64,000 nucleotides of DNA from Helianthus annuus. Its lineage: Eukaryota; Streptophyta; Magnoliopsida; Asterales; Asteraceae. Location: assembly GCF_002127325.2 (NCBI RefSeq), contig NC_035433.2, forward strand, positions 127,335,695 through 127,399,694. Direction: 5' to 3'. Of the stretch, positions 45,878 to 58,336 are shown one piece after another. Made by a program: the position numbers and the translations under genes. How positions within the stretch are numbered: the first letter of the stretch is position 1; each line of letters opens with the position of its first letter. The notes below the pieces were generated by a model. The model was not told the origin of the DNA. It saw nothing but the letters and a program-made list of their open reading frames with translations, and did not search any database.

Positions 45878-46342
45878 TGTAGGATCGGTTTCGCGACCTG
45901 AATGAGTCGTTCGGAAGAGCTCTAATCCGTTTTAGAGGCGGAAACTAAGAAACGAACTTGAAAACAGCTAGAAAATCACTTTAATCCTCTTTTTCATTCA
46001 ATAAACAACATTTACAATGAGAGGAAATACTGGCAGCACCTCGGTATCAAATTTTCGAATCGTTACTAATGACATCGTTTGAATGATATTTATACTAGTA
46101 GCTTATCCGTTTGAAACATGCTTCAAACGGTCACTCATCACTCAAACGGAAGGTCTCAAACTGAAGGTCTCTCAAACGGTCACTCCTCAAACGGACGACA
46201 TTCAAACGGCCAACTTAACTTTCAAACGGAAGCTTGTCTTCAAACGGCCAGCCTTCAATATTTTCATATTTTATCTCTAATCTGATCTGCAACGAATCCG
46301 AGACTCGACATAAGACGAAGACGACAGATGACTGCACCAACA
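45878..46342 (-). repeat. 5' LTR of element D
   Basis: Same 465 bp as the other LTR. Seen differences are T for C at about 45933, C for T at about 45985 and T for C at about 46030. The TATA box is near 46089. Confidence 0.95.
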
Positions 46343-46652
46343 CTAAAGGTCTGACCAGACAATACTAGTTTGCAGTTACTGATAACATATGAGGCCTCGA
46401 TGTTTCTACCATTGGCTAACTCGACGATATGCTTAGAGCTTAATAGCGTAGGCGTACGCTTAAGCTTCTTACTAATACGTAGGGATACATAGCTAGCATC
46501 GGCTCCAGAATCAAACAATACAGAAACATAACGATCATCGAGTAGGAATTTACCCGCCACAACGTTGGGATCATTCCTAGCTTCTCCAGCTCCAATCACA
46601 AAAGCCCTTCCTCTTGCACCATTCCCAGCATTGTTGTTGTTTTGATCGTTGC
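46343..46652 (-). pseudogene. Gypsy A protease, front part
   Basis: It contains FDSGADASYVS, the aspartic protease active site, after an Asn/Gly-rich linker (NNNNAGNGARGRAF). It ends at the CTAAA target duplication of element D and continues in frame at 39349. Its upstream side stops at the Gypsy B LTR (46653), so an ATG further upstream lies in foreign LTR sequence. Confidence 0.85.
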
Positions 46653-47334
46653 TGTAACACCCCGTGTTTTCGAATGTCAAAGTCAAAGTCCAAGTCAACT
46701 TTGACTTCTTTGACTATAATTAGTCTATTTTTATGTTTTATTTGTATTGTGTGGAGTAAGTGTTGTTAATCAGAATGAATCGAAGTAATCGAATGTTTAA
46801 TCGACGCGAACCGATTTACGACTGTGAATAGTAGGAAGTAACAATGCGATAAAGTTAACTAATCAGTAATCAAACCGATCTAACCATCATCGAACTCGAA
46901 TCTCGAATTAGCAAACTTTGGTTGTTGTTATACGTGCGTGTGTGTCTTATGTGTTACCTGTGCGTGTTTATGTCATGTTTTGTGAGGTGATCAATCGAAA
47001 CTCGAATCGAAACTCGAAACTCATATCGAATGCAATCGAAATCGAATTACAACGAATGATAATGTAAGGATAGGGTGAAATATAGATGATTGTATGTTAG
47101 ATATAGTAGTTGGGACTGAAGGTAATTTGAATAGGAAACTACCTCGTACTCGTATCGTCTTCAATCGAAATCGAAATATCGAAAATCGTCGCACCGAACA
47201 CTCGAACCAGGCTGTTGATCGATCAGGCTGTCAGCCGATCGAACAGCCCAGCCGATCGGACGGACTGTCCGATCGAGCAGGCTGTCGGATCGGGATGCCT
47301 GGCCGATCGGCCAGCCCTTTCCTCTTTTGGAGCC

Positions 47335-47342
47335 TATAAATA
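47335..47342 (+). promoter_or_regulatory. TATA box of the Gypsy B 5' LTR
   Basis: CCTATAAATAGGGC, 24 bp downstream of the last CCGATCGG motif. It is repeated in the 3' LTR at about 56071-56078. Confidence 0.75.
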
Positions 47343-47989
47343 GGGCTGTCATTGTCATTCTTTCCACTTTTGGAAACTCTCTGACCGACCAGCTCGTGCT
47401 CCTCACATTTTCTCAGATTCTTTCGATTTCGGTAAGTTTTCGTCCTAACTCTTGTACTTTCTTGATCAATGCACACTCCTACACCTTTCTATCTTTCGAA
47501 TCTTGATTTCTAACCGTGAAATCATCAAGATCTAAGCATTCTAGGATGATGTCATCATGGTGTTCTTCAAGAACATCATGCTTTGGCCTCAATCCACCAT
47601 GAATAGCTCGGATCTAACCGATTTCCACATAAACAAGCTAAGATCTATCAAAGATCTGAACATTTACATGTTGTGAAGGATTGAAAGAAGGATTTCCAAA
47701 CTTTCTTTCAACTCTTTTACACTCAATGCCTTCAAACCGGTAGAAACGGAGCTTGAGTCAACTCACCGATCAGTTTAGTGGATGAGTGGTTCAAGACTCG
47801 GATTCTATCTACGAGGTTCACCGATTCCGGGTTAAACATCAAACTACCGTTCGGAACAGTTCACCGGCTGGACTTGGGTGATTCCTGTCCGAGCAGGGGA
47901 AACCAGTAAGAACGAAAGTTCCATGGTTTAGCTCGTTGTCAAACTACCTCGAAATAACGTCAAATAACTAAAACAGCCAAGTGTTAGAC

Positions 47990-48600
47990 GAACAGACCGA
48001 CCAGGTCAGGATGCTGACCGAACGGTTAGGCTGTTCGAACGAACAACCCAACCGATCGGACATATCAGTCGATCGACCAGGCCAGTCGATCGGCTAGCAT
48101 ATGGCCCACACTTTGACAAGTTCAGGAAGTATAGTATTGAAGGAGGTGATGTTCAATCGAACGAGCCATTTGGTAAACATTACTCATCGGATCATGAGAT
48201 ACTATGCTTCAACCCTTAATCGATTTTCTATTCGTTCGACGTATTGGAATGCCACCCGATCGAGCATGCTGTTCGATCGAGCATGCTGTTCGATCGAGTG
48301 ACATCCTGCTGAGGACTACTACTGAAGTTCCTAACCGATCGGTTAAGCCGACCGATCGAACAGACCGTTCGATCGATCGACCTGAAAGGTAAGAACACTT
48401 CAGTGTTCTCAAATACTACAACGAAAACTTCAAAAGGTCAAACCACCATATACAAACACATCCTACTCAAAGGAAGAAACAATCCACTCGAACAGTCCAA
48501 CCGATCGAGCCTACCGGCCGATCGAACAGACTGTCCGAACGGATCTTCCAACCGAACGAATAACCCGTTCAACCAAACATCGACCAGGCTGTTCGACCCA
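47990..48600. repeat. CCGATCGG/TTCGATCGA motif cluster in the Gypsy B LTR
   Basis: More than fifteen CGATCG-centred sites occur within 600 bp, many extended to CCGATCGG, TTCGATCGAGCATGCTG or ACCGATCGAACAG. The same cluster is present in the 3' LTR (about 56730-57350). Confidence 0.8.
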
Positions 48601-49524
48601 CTTACACTTGTTTCCATTTTACGTGTATTCATCGTTATGCTATCGAACTATTCAGGCTAACCCTACTCTCAAGCGCTCCATTCAATCCATCAATCAATCG
48701 TTGTGAGTATACTCAATCCCTTTTTTGCTTTTAGCACTTTTGGGTGTTACATACGTTACTTATATCAAAACACAATCGATCACACTACTCAAACTATTTG
48801 AACGCTAACCGAGTTGCATGTATTACGTGACTAAATGAATGCTTGTTGGTTGTGTTTACACGTGGAATGCTGTCTACCTGCCTTAACGACGTAGTTCTAT
48901 AGTTTGGACTCAGCACCCGTTCACACGGGGGTTGTTAAGGACAATTACTTGCATGGATTACGGTGGTAATCATGTATTGCGAACTGTCTCGGACAGTCAA
49001 CCCGCAGTCATTGGTATCGATAGATCCATGTCGATAATTAACATGCTTCGTTTTCCTCTGTGTACGTGTTGGTTATGCGTAAACTATTCGAACTCTATAT
49101 GCTATTATCAAACTTGTATGCTCACCTTTACATTATATGTATTGACTTTATTTTAACGTATGTGACAGGTGTTTAAGATGTTTGCTTGCTAGGAAAGCGA
49201 GGCTAGAATAAAGCTCTAGAGGCCCCCAACAAATAGTTGTCTGTCAGGAAAGAGCAACTAGAGCATAGTTGTTTGTAGATCTTGTCAGGCTGGGTCTTTA
49301 GGAGCATTTGAACAATATTTATTTGTTTTATTTAAATCTGAGTTGTCGGAACAGAGTATTTGACTGGTTGTTATCTGTAATTATTTGTTTGTTATTTGGG
49401 ACACAGTATGGGACGTGTTATTTAAACTGAATAGTGATGATAATTGTTATGGAAACTTCTGGACAATCTGTTTCGCTCAGTGCCATGCCCCGATGATTCC
49501 ACCATCGGTTGGGGTGTGACAGAT

Positions 49525-49536
49525 TGGTATCAGAGC
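49525..49536 (+). promoter_or_regulatory. primer-binding site of Gypsy B
   Basis: TGGTATCAGAGC, three bases after the LTR end. It matches initiator Met tRNA. About 1.1 kb of non-coding leader follows to the gag start. Confidence 0.9.
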
Positions 49537-50670
49537 CATAACTATAGGGAATTAGGCAAGACACGACCTAGTGCGGGCCGCTGTCTTAGAGACCTAGACT
49601 ATAGTTTGGAACCAATAGGCCAAGCTTATGTGCCATATTCTAATACTCTTCGTTATCACTGCACTCGAATTTTCAAATAGAGTAAGTGATTTAGTCGAGA
49701 TTAGGTGTGAAAGCCGCAAACTCTCGACTAAATTGTTGGGTCAATGCTGATTTTATCAATTATCAATGATATTCTCATTATTTTCGATAACCAACGAGGA
49801 GAATTATACCAAATCAGGAGTGAAATCCTTATTTTGATGAATAATCTCCTCAAATTTTACAAAAACAAGGAAGAAATTGCTAAGCCAGGGGTGAAACCCG
49901 GACCTTGGCAACGTATTCCAACTTTTACTCATCTCACCAAAGCCTCGACGGACTCCAATGACTTGAACTCACGAGTATGACCTAGGGAATACGCGCTGAA
50001 TGCCCAAGAATCGAGGCAGAAACGCGATCCCGAAAGTCGAAAAGTGACGACAAGTCTACTGCGAATAGTCGAATCGCTTTGGGTAGTCGATGTCTAGTAG
50101 CCGCAGACAGTCTATTCCCCGATTTTATGTGTTTTAATTCTAAGCCCGCAACCGCAGACTCTGATAATTCGTCAATTTTATGGTTTTAAGTGTGTTTACC
50201 TGTTTATGTGTTTAATTTTGATGATTCGCTCGATTTTTGCTATCCCTTTGATCGACACACACGATTCGTATTGCTCTCCTACCTCATAACGCTAACAAGT
50301 CGTTACAAATCTAGACGATACTATGCTTCGATATACGCCATATTATACTATACTTGACATGCTATAAGATTATACGATATTATTCGATATACTATACGTG
50401 ACCGCTATATACGAACGACTCGCGAGCTTTGAATGATAGGTTTCTGTATTCTGACTGTATCTGTGATTAAATGTGTATGTGCTTCTATGCTTACGTGTCT
50501 CTGTGTTCTACGTGCCTACATGCTTATGTGCTTATGTGATTATGTGAATCTGTGACTGTGTGCTTATGTGATTATGTGATGCGTGTTTCGGCGTATTTCT
50601 AAGCTTCAGTAAGTAGTAGACGTGTGAGGTGAGAATCGATTGTTGTGTCTGAGACCTACGACGATGTCTG

Positions 50671-51948
50671 TTGCAGACCATGTCGACATCTGGACACCGA
50701 ACCCCACTTACTCGCCAAGAGAAGAGAGACAGGCGTCTCGCTACTATCATTGCCAAAAGTGTGGCAAAAGCGGGGAGCGATGTCTTTGAAAACGCCAGCA
50801 AATCGTCTGAGGAGTCGCGAATCGATACTCCTAAAGATACCAACAAGACTGGTTTCAGCTTTAAACAGTTCAAGGCATGCGGACCAAAGGAATTCACCGG
50901 AGAAGACGGACCAACAGCTATGTTTCAATGGTTCGATTCAGTTGAAGTCACTCTGCGCCAAAGCGGCTGTCCAGAAAATCTCCGCACACTCAATGCTACA
51001 GGCGTCTTCCAGTCCCGGGCTCTAGACTGGTGGACGGCCGAACGAAACAAACGCGGGAATGATGCAGCTTATGAGCTGACATGGAAGGAGCTGAAAGCCA
51101 TCGTGATGTGCGAATTCTGCCCTCCCCATGAACGCCAAAAGCTGGAGGACGAGTTTTGGAACATTAAGCAGAAGGATGGAGATAACGCTGCCTTGACTGC
51201 ACGTTTTAAACAGCTCAGCATCATTTGTCTCGATCAAGTCATGACGTCAGACATGGCCATCAAGAAATATATTCGAGCTCTGCCCGATTGTGTTGCCGAT
51301 TTTGTTCATGCTGCCAAGCCATCATCGATTGAAGAGACCTACCTGCTTGCCGCTGAGATCAATGACAAGCGGGTAAAGTCTGGTTTTTGGGATAAACAAT
51401 CCAAGTCTTTGCACCAAGCCACCACCGCATCGACCGTCGACACCACCACTACTCAACCCTCCAAGTCATCAAGAAGAAAGAAGAAGCACAACAACAACAG
51501 CTCCAGCAACAAGAACTGTGCTGTGACAACAACTGCTGCTCCTCTACAAGCCGTACAGGCTCAGCAGCAGTCTCACCACCGACAAGCTCCAGTGATCAAT
51601 GCGCCGCCAGCTAAGCGCGCTTACACAGGTCCCCACCCGCTCTGCCTGACATGCTCATATCATCATCCGGTGGGAATCGCCTATCGTTTCTGCGCCCACT
51701 GCAACCTCTACGTGCATTTTACTGCGAATTGTCGCTATAGTCCCCGTCAAGCCCCAGTTCAAGCCGCCGCTCATCAAGCTCTACTTCCAGCCCCTCAAGG
51801 CCAACCTGCAGCTCAAGCACCAGTGTTCAATGCTCGAGTCTGCTTTGCATGTGGTGATCCTAACCACTTTGCAAACATGTGCCCGAACCGGGTTGTGAAA
51901 CAAGAACCCCAGCAGCAGCAACAACAGCAGCAGCCTCAGCAGCAATAG
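50671..51948 (+). CDS. gag: gag of Gypsy B, 425 aa
   Basis: The ATG at 50671 begins MQTMSTSGHRTPLTRQEKRD. The capsid-type Gypsy gag domain spans about residues 65-240 (FKACGPKEFTGEDGP, ALDWWTAERN). Two CCHC knuckles (CAHCNLYVHFTANC near 341-354 and CFACGDPNHFANMC near 391-404) bind RNA. The C-terminus is Gln-rich. A TAG at 51946-51948 falls inside the CAG/CAA run, and the same frame continues open into protease. The parent therefore probably encoded one gag-pol polyprotein, either with a CAG-to-TAG mutation or with a readthrough stop. Confidence 0.85.
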   Translation: MQTMSTSGHRTPLTRQEKRDRRLATIIAKSVAKAGSDVFENASKSSEESRIDTPKDTNKTGFSFKQFKACGPKEFTGEDGPTAMFQWFDSVEVTLRQSGCPENLRTLNATGVFQSRALDWWTAERNKRGNDAAYELTWKELKAIVMCEFCPPHERQKLEDEFWNIKQKDGDNAALTARFKQLSIICLDQVMTSDMAIKKYIRALPDCVADFVHAAKPSSIEETYLLAAEINDKRVKSGFWDKQSKSLHQATTASTVDTTTTQPSKSSRRKKKHNNNSSSNKNCAVTTTAAPLQAVQAQQQSHHRQAPVINAPPAKRAYTGPHPLCLTCSYHHPVGIAYRFCAHCNLYVHFTANCRYSPRQAPVQAAAHQALLPAPQGQPAAQAPVFNARVCFACGDPNHFANMCPNRVVKQEPQQQQQQQQPQQQ

Positions 51949-54900
51949 CAGCAACAACAAGCAGCCCGTGCCAGAACCTTTAACATCAACGCCCGTCAAG
52001 CCCAGGCTGACAACAACGTGGTTAATGGTACATTCCTTGTGAATGCTATTTATGCATCATGTTTGTTTGATACTGGAGCCGATAACTGCTTTGTGTCGTT
52101 TGAATTCGAGAAGCTCCTTAGTCGTAAGCGTTCTTATCTCCCCTCGTCATTCGAAGTCGAAGTTGCTACTGGAAGAACCGTTGCCGTTAATTCTGTTCTT
52201 TGTGATTGTACTCTCGAGCTCAACAATCACATCTTCCCAATCAACCTTATTCCAATGCAGCTCGGAAGTTTTGACGTCATAGTAGGCATGGACTTTCTTC
52301 GTGAAAACCATGCTGAAGTTGTGTGTTTTGAAAAGATGATTCGATTCTCGCTCGCAAATGGTGATCTCTTATGTGTATACGGTGAAACAGCTTCGAAAGG
52401 TCTCAAGCTCATGTCGTGTATCCAAGCTAGCAAGTATCTCCGCAAGGAATACAGAGCTTTTTTGGCCAACATTGTAGTAGCGGAGAAGGAAAAGAAAAAG
52501 AAGGTCGAAGTCAAAGACGTCCCAATGGTTCGTGAATTTTCTCAGGTGTTCCCTAATGATCTTCCCGGACTACCGCCAAGTCGTGATATCGACTTTCGTA
52601 TCGACCTCATTCCTGGAGCTAACCCTGTTGCCAAAGCCCCTTATCGACTCGCGCCATCCGAAATGAGGGAACTCTCAAACCAACTCCAGGAGTTACTTGA
52701 AAAAGGCTTTATTCGCCCGAGCACCTCTCCTTGGGGCGCACCAGTCCTTTTCGTCAAAAAGAAGGATGGGTCGTTCAGGATGTGCATCGACTATCGGGAA
52801 TTGAATAAGCTTTCCATCTACCCCGAATCGAAGATTTGTTTGATCAGCTACAAGGTGCATCGTGTTTCTCGAAGATCGATTTACGTTCAGGTTATCATCA
52901 GTTACGCATACAAGAGGAAGATATACCCACAACCGCCTTTCGCACTCGCTACGGCCACTATGAGTTCGTTGTTATGCCTTTTGGTCTAACCAACGCACCC
53001 GTGGTTTTTATGGATCTGATGAATCGCGTGTGTAAGCCTTATCTTGACCGTTTCGTCATCGTGTTCATCGACGATGTCTTGATTTATTCCAAATCGAAAG
53101 CCGAACACGCGCAACATCTACGTTTGGTTCTCGAGTTACTCCAGGGGAACCAACTCTATGCCAAGTTCTCCAAGTGCGAATTCTGGTTGGAGGAGGTTCA
53201 GTTTCTGGGTCACATCGTGAATAGTCAGGGTATTCATGTCGATCCCGCGAAGATTGAAGCAGTTAAAAGCTGGATTACGCCAAAGAACCCGTCTGAAGTC
53301 CGATCTTTTCTTGGACTAGCGGGCTATTATCGACGATTTATCGCTCTTACTCATAAAGATAGGTCTTTTGTTTGGGGAACTGAACAAGAATCTGCTTTTC
53401 AAACCCTTAAGCGCAAGCTCTGCAATGCTCCTGTTCTCGCGTTGCCAGACGGAAACAACGATTTCATTGTCTATTGTGATGCTTCCAACCTTGGTCTTGG
53501 TTGTGTTCTCATGCAACGGGACAAGGTTATAGCTTACGCATCTCGTCAGCTCAAAATCCACGAGAAGAACTATACAACCCATGATCTCGAGCTAGGCGCA
53601 GTTATGTTTGCATTGAAGATTTGGCGACACTACCTGTATGGTACCAAGTGTACGATCTTCACCGATCACATGAGTTTACAACACATCTTTAATCAGAAAG
53701 AACTTAACATGCGTCAACGCCGATGGGTAGAACTTCTTAACGATTACGACTGTGAGATTCGTTATCACCCAGGCAAGGCAAATGTTGTTGCCGACGCACT
53801 CAGCAGACGGAGTTATTTGCTCAGCATTCGCAATACCTAAGCCCAGCTCAACCTCGAAGCTCTCATCCGCGAAGCCCAGCATGCTTGTTTTAACGAACGC
53901 ACCTTCAAGAAGGAGAGAATCTATCACGATGGAGCTCAGCTTGTAAGCAAAACAGATGGGATTTTCTATTATCTGGACCGAATTTGGATCCCTAAGCGGA
54001 CCGATTTGCGAAAGATTATAATGAACGAAGCCCACAAACCCCGCTATTCTATTCATCCCGGTGCCGATAAAATGTACCAGGATCTTCGTTACAAGTACTG
54101 GTGGCCGGGCATGAAACGGGATATTGCTCTTTATGTTGGAAGTTGCTTGCGTTGTGCAAGAGTTAAGGCTGAACATCAGCGACCTTCTGGCTTACTCGAA
54201 CAACCTCCAATCCCCATATGGAAGTGGGAGAGTATAGCTATGGATTTAATAACCAAACTTCCGCCCACGCCATCAGGTCACGACAGCATTTGGGTTATAG
54301 TTGATCGTCTGACCAAATCAGCCCACTTTTTACCAATACGGGAAGACTACAAGGTAGAAAGACTAGCCCGAATCTACACCGACGAGATCATTTGTAATCA
54401 TGGTACGCCTCGTGATATCATTTCTGACCGTGATGCTCGGTTTACTTCGCGACTGTGGGAAACGTTTCAAGCGGCTCTTGGTACGTCGCTTAACCTGAGT
54501 ACTGCATTCCATCCTCAAACCGACGGACAGACTGAGAGAACGATCCGTACTCTTGAGGACATGCTCCGAGCGTGTGTCATAGACTTCGGTGGTAGTTGGA
54601 AGAAATACCTGCTGTTAGTCGAATTCTCGTACAACAACAGCTATCATGCCAGCATACAAATGGCACCATTCGAGGCTTTATATGGAAGAAGATGTCGTTC
54701 GCCTATTGTGTGGCACGAGATCGGTCATTCGCAATTAACCGGTCCCGAGCTACTACAAGAAACGACTGACAAAATCCTCCAGATTCGAGACAACTTGTCG
54801 AAAGCCATGGATAGACAGAAAAGTTACGCCGATAGAAGACGCAAGCCCCTTGAATTTGACGTTGGAGACTACGTACTCCTAAAGGTATCACCTTGGAAGG

Positions 54901-55274
54901 GTGTGGTCAGATTCGGCAAGAAATGGAAACTAGCGCCTTGATATGTTGGACCTTTTAAGATTCTGGAAAGGATCGGAAAAGTGGCCTACCGACTCGAACT
55001 ACCGGAGGAAGTCAGTAACGTCCACCCAACTTTCCATGTGTCGAACCTCCGAAAATGCCTAGCTGATCATGATTTAATTGTACCGCCCGACGATCTTCAA
55101 GTAAACGAAACACTACATTTCGTGGAAAAGCCTGTCGAAATCATGGATCGCCAAACCAAGCAACTCAGGCGCTCACGCATCCCTATCGTGAAAGTCCAAC
55201 GGGAAGGCAAGCGGGGCGCAGAGTTCCCTTGGGAACTCGAAATGAAGGTCATGTACCCGCAGTTGTTCAAATGA
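51949..55274 (+). pseudogene. Gypsy B pol: protease, RT, RNase H, integrase, chromodomain-like tail
   Basis: Protease has [14 protein letters not shown] has [26 protein letters not shown] and [12 protein letters not shown]. RNase H has [14 protein letters not shown] and ADALSR. Integrase has IHPGADKMY...CLRCARV, MDLITKLP, ISDRDARFTS and [10 protein letters not shown]. The tail has YRLELPEEVSNVHPTFHVSN and IPIVKVQREGKRGAEF. Defects are a small deletion and frameshift near 52815 (after YRELNK), an in-frame loss of about 12 residues near 53340, TAA at 53838-53840, and TGA at 54939-54941 where an Arg codon (CGA) is expected. Confidence 0.9.
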
Positions 55275-55346
55275 AGATCTGGAGCGTCAAATTGGTAATT
55301 CACGGTGCTGTGCAGCTTTCGGCCTAATTTCGGGACGAAATTCCCT

Positions 55347-55360
55347 AAACAAGGGGAGGC
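55347..55360 (+). promoter_or_regulatory. polypurine tract of Gypsy B
   Basis: AAACAAGGGGAGGC directly precedes the 3' LTR start TGTAACACC, the expected plus-strand priming site. Confidence 0.8.
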
Positions 55361-58266
55361 TGTAACACCCCGTGTTTTCGAATGTCAAAGTCAAAGTCAA
55401 AGTCAAAGTCAAAGTCCAAGTCAACTTTGACTTCTTTGACTATAATTAGTCTATTTTTATGTTTGATTTGTATTGTGTGGAGTAAGTGTTGTTAATCAAA
55501 ATGAATCAAAGTAATCGAATGTTTAATCGACGCGAACCGATTTACGACTGTGAATAGTAGGAAGTAACAATGCGATAAAGTTAACTAATCAGTAATCAAA
55601 CCGATCTAACCATCATCGAACTCGAATCTCGAATTACGCGAACTTTGGTTGTTGTTATACGTGCGTGTGTGCCTTATGTGTTACCTGTGCGTGTTTATGT
55701 CATGTTTTGTGTGGTGATCAATCGAATCAATCGAAATTCGAATCGAAACTCGAAACTCAAATCGAATGCAATCGAAATCGAATTACGACGAATGATAACG
55801 TAAGGATAGGGTGAAATATAGATGATTGTATGTTAGATATAGTAGTTGGGACTAAAAGTAATTTGAATAGGAAACTCCCTCGTACTCGTATCGTCTTCAA
55901 TCGAAATCGAAATATCGAAAATTGTCGCACCGAACACTCGAACTAGGCTGTTGATCGATCAGGCTGTCAGCCGATCGAACAGCCCAGCCGATCAGATGGA
56001 CTGTCCGATCGAGCAGGCTATCCGATCGGGATGCCTGGCCGATCGGCCAGCCCTTTCCTCTTTTGGAGCCTATAAATAGGGCTGTCATTGTCATTCTTTC
56101 CACTTTTGGAAATTCTCTGACCGACTAGCTCGTGCTCCTCACCTTTTCTTAGATTTCTTCTGATTTCGGTAAGTTTTCATCCTAACTCTTGTACTTTCTT
56201 GATCAATGCACACTCCTACACCTTTCTATCTTTCGAATCTTGATTTCTAACCATGAAATCATCAAGATCTAAGCATTCTAGGATGATGTCATCATGGTGT
56301 TCTTCAAGAACATCATGCTTTGGCCTCAATCCACCATGAATAGCTCGGATCTAACCGATTTCCACATAAACAAGCTAAGATCTATCAAAGATCTGAACAT
56401 TTACATGTTGTGAAGGATTGAAAGAAGGATTTCCAAACTTTCTTTCAACTCTTTTACACTCATTGCCTTCAAACCGGTAGAAACGGAGCTTGAGTCAAAT
56501 CACCGATCATTTTAGTGGATGAGTGGTTCAAGACTCGGGTTCTATCTACGAGGTTCACCGATTCCGGGTTAAACATCAAACTACCGTTTAGAACAGTTCA
56601 CCGGCCGGACTTGGGTGATTCCTGTCCGAGCAGGGGAAACCAGTAAGAACGAAAGTTCCATGGTTTAGCTCGTTGTCAAACTACCTCGAAATAACGTCAA
56701 ATAACTAAAACAGCCAAGTGTTAGACGAACAGGCCGACCAGGTCAGGATGTTGACCGAACGGTTAGGCTGTTCGAACGAACAGCCCAACCGATCGGACAT
56801 ATCAGCCGATCGACCAGGCCAGTCGATCGGCTAGCATATGGCCCCACACTTTGACAAGTTCAGGAAGTATAGTATTGAACGAGGTGATGTTCGATCGAAC
56901 GAGCCGTTTGGTAAACATTACTCATCGGATCATGAGATACTATGCTTCAACCCTTAATCGATTTTCAATTCGTTCGACGTATTGGAATGCCACCCGATCG
57001 AGCATGCTGTTCGATCGAGCATGTTGTTCGATCGAGTGACATCCTGCTGAGGACTACTACTGAAGTTCCTAACCGATCGGTTAAGCCGACCGATCGAACA
57101 GACCGTTCGATCGATCGACCTGAAAGGTAAGAACACTTCAGTGTTCTCAAATACTACAACGAAAACTTCAAAAGGTCAAACCACCATACACAAACACATC
57201 CTACTCAAAAGAAGAAACAATCCACTCGAACAGTCCAACCGATCGAGCCTACCGGCCGATCAAACAGACTGTCCGAATGGATCTTCCAACGAACGAATAA
57301 CCCGTTCGACCGAACCTGCTGTTCGATCGACCAGGCTGTTCGACCCACTTACACTTTTTCCCATTTTACGTGTATTCATCGTTATGCTATCGAACTATTC
57401 AGGCTAACCCTACTCTCAAGCGTCCCTTCAATCCATCAATCAATCGCTGTGAGTATACTCGATCCCTTTTTGCTTTTAGCACTTTTGGGTGTTACATACG
57501 TTACTTATATCAAAACACAATCGATCACGCTACTCAAACTATTTGAACGCTAACCGACTTGCATCTATTACGTGACTAAATGAATGCTTGTTGGTTGTGT
57601 TTACACGTGGAATGCTGTCTACCTGCCTTAACGACATACTACTATAGTTTGGACTCAGCACCCGTTCACACGGGGGTTGTTAAGGACAATTACTTGCATG
57701 GATTACGGTGGTAATCATGTATTGTGAACTGTCTCGGACAGTCAACCCGTAGTCATTGGTATCGATAAATCCATGTCGATAATTAACATGCTTCGTTTTC
57801 CTCTGTGTACGTGCTGGTTATGCGTAAACTATTCGAACTCTATATACTATTATCAAACTTGTATGCTCACCTTTACATTATATGTATTGACTTTATTTTA
57901 ACGTATGTGACAGGTGTTTAAGATGTTTGCTTGCTAGGAAAGCGAGGCTAGAATAAAGCTCTAGAGGCCCCCAACAAATAGTTGTCTGTCAGGAAAGAGC
58001 AACTAGAGCATAGTTGTTTTTAGATCTTGTCAGGCTGGGTCTTTAGGAGCATTTGAAAAATATTTATTTGTTTTATTTAAATCTGAGTTGTCGGAACAGA
58101 GTATTTGACTGGTTGTTATCTGTAATAATTTGTTTGTTATTTGGGACACAGTATGGGACGTGTTATTTAAACTGAATAGTGATGATAATTGTTATGGAAA
58201 CTTCTGGACAATCTGTTTCGCTCAGTGCCATGCCCCGATGATTCCGCCATCGGTTGGGGTGTGACA
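55361..58266 (+). repeat. 3' LTR of Gypsy B
   Basis: 2906 bp. It carries an extra expansion of AAAGTC units near its start (55386-55416) relative to the 5' LTR, plus scattered substitutions. Confidence 0.9.
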
Positions 58267-58336
58267 GTTTGGTATCAGAGCCATAACTATAGGGAATTAG
58301 GCAAGACACGACCTAGCAAACTTCACCCAATTAGCA
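58267..58336. other. rearranged junction: Gypsy B leader, filler, Gypsy A gag
   Basis: After the 3' LTR come 50 bp (58267-58316) that match the sequence after the 5' LTR, including the primer site, as far as CGACCTAG. The 5' element then continues differently. Next, TAGCAAACTTCACCCAATTA (58314 on, about 23 bp) repeats a segment at about 58405-58428 of Gypsy A gag. The pattern fits deletion and error-prone repair with copied filler. Confidence 0.75.

Larger units (their letters stand above)
39350..46342 (-). mobile_element. Element D: complete LTR element with gag and ORF2 but no pol
   Basis: Two 465-bp LTRs are flanked by the 5-bp duplication CTAAA (39345-39349 and 46343-46347) within the Gypsy A protease. 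The LTRs differ at only three positions by eye. A primer site (45864-45876) and polypurine tract (39815-39826) are in place. Coding capacity is two intact ORFs, gag (540 aa) and ORF2 (672 aa). Between ORF2 and the 3' LTR are 1.9 kb with no protease, integrase, RT or RNase H. Mobilisation must have used enzymes from another element. The gag type and primer site suggest a Copia relationship, but that is inference. Confidence 0.9.
46653..49521 (+). repeat. 5' LTR of Gypsy B
   Basis: 2869 bp, TGTAACACCCCGTG...GGGGTGTGACA. A CGATCG-rich cluster at 47215-47311 immediately precedes the TATAAATA box (47335-47342). The larger second cluster lies downstream in the transcribed part. Confidence 0.9.
46653..58266 (+). 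mobile_element. Gypsy B: chromovirus-type Gypsy with 2.9-kb LTRs
   Basis: Plus orientation. 5' LTR 46653-49521, primer site, leader of about 1.1 kb, gag 50671-51948, pol to 55274, polypurine tract 55347-55360, 3' LTR 55361-58266. It lies within Gypsy A gag. No target duplication is visible because the right side carries extra Gypsy B leader sequence and Gypsy A has lost the rest of gag. The LTRs differ by many substitutions and indels, so it is older than D. Several stops make it inactive. Confidence 0.9.

Noticed and set aside
46653..46698. ATG of the Gypsy A protease frame
   Set aside because: It lies in the Gypsy B LTR. The true upstream gag is displaced to 58 kb.
48101..48660. Short Arg/Asp-rich frames in the Gypsy B LTR
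   Set aside because: They arise from CGATCG-type motif clusters and are repeated in the other LTR with changes that ignore codon position.
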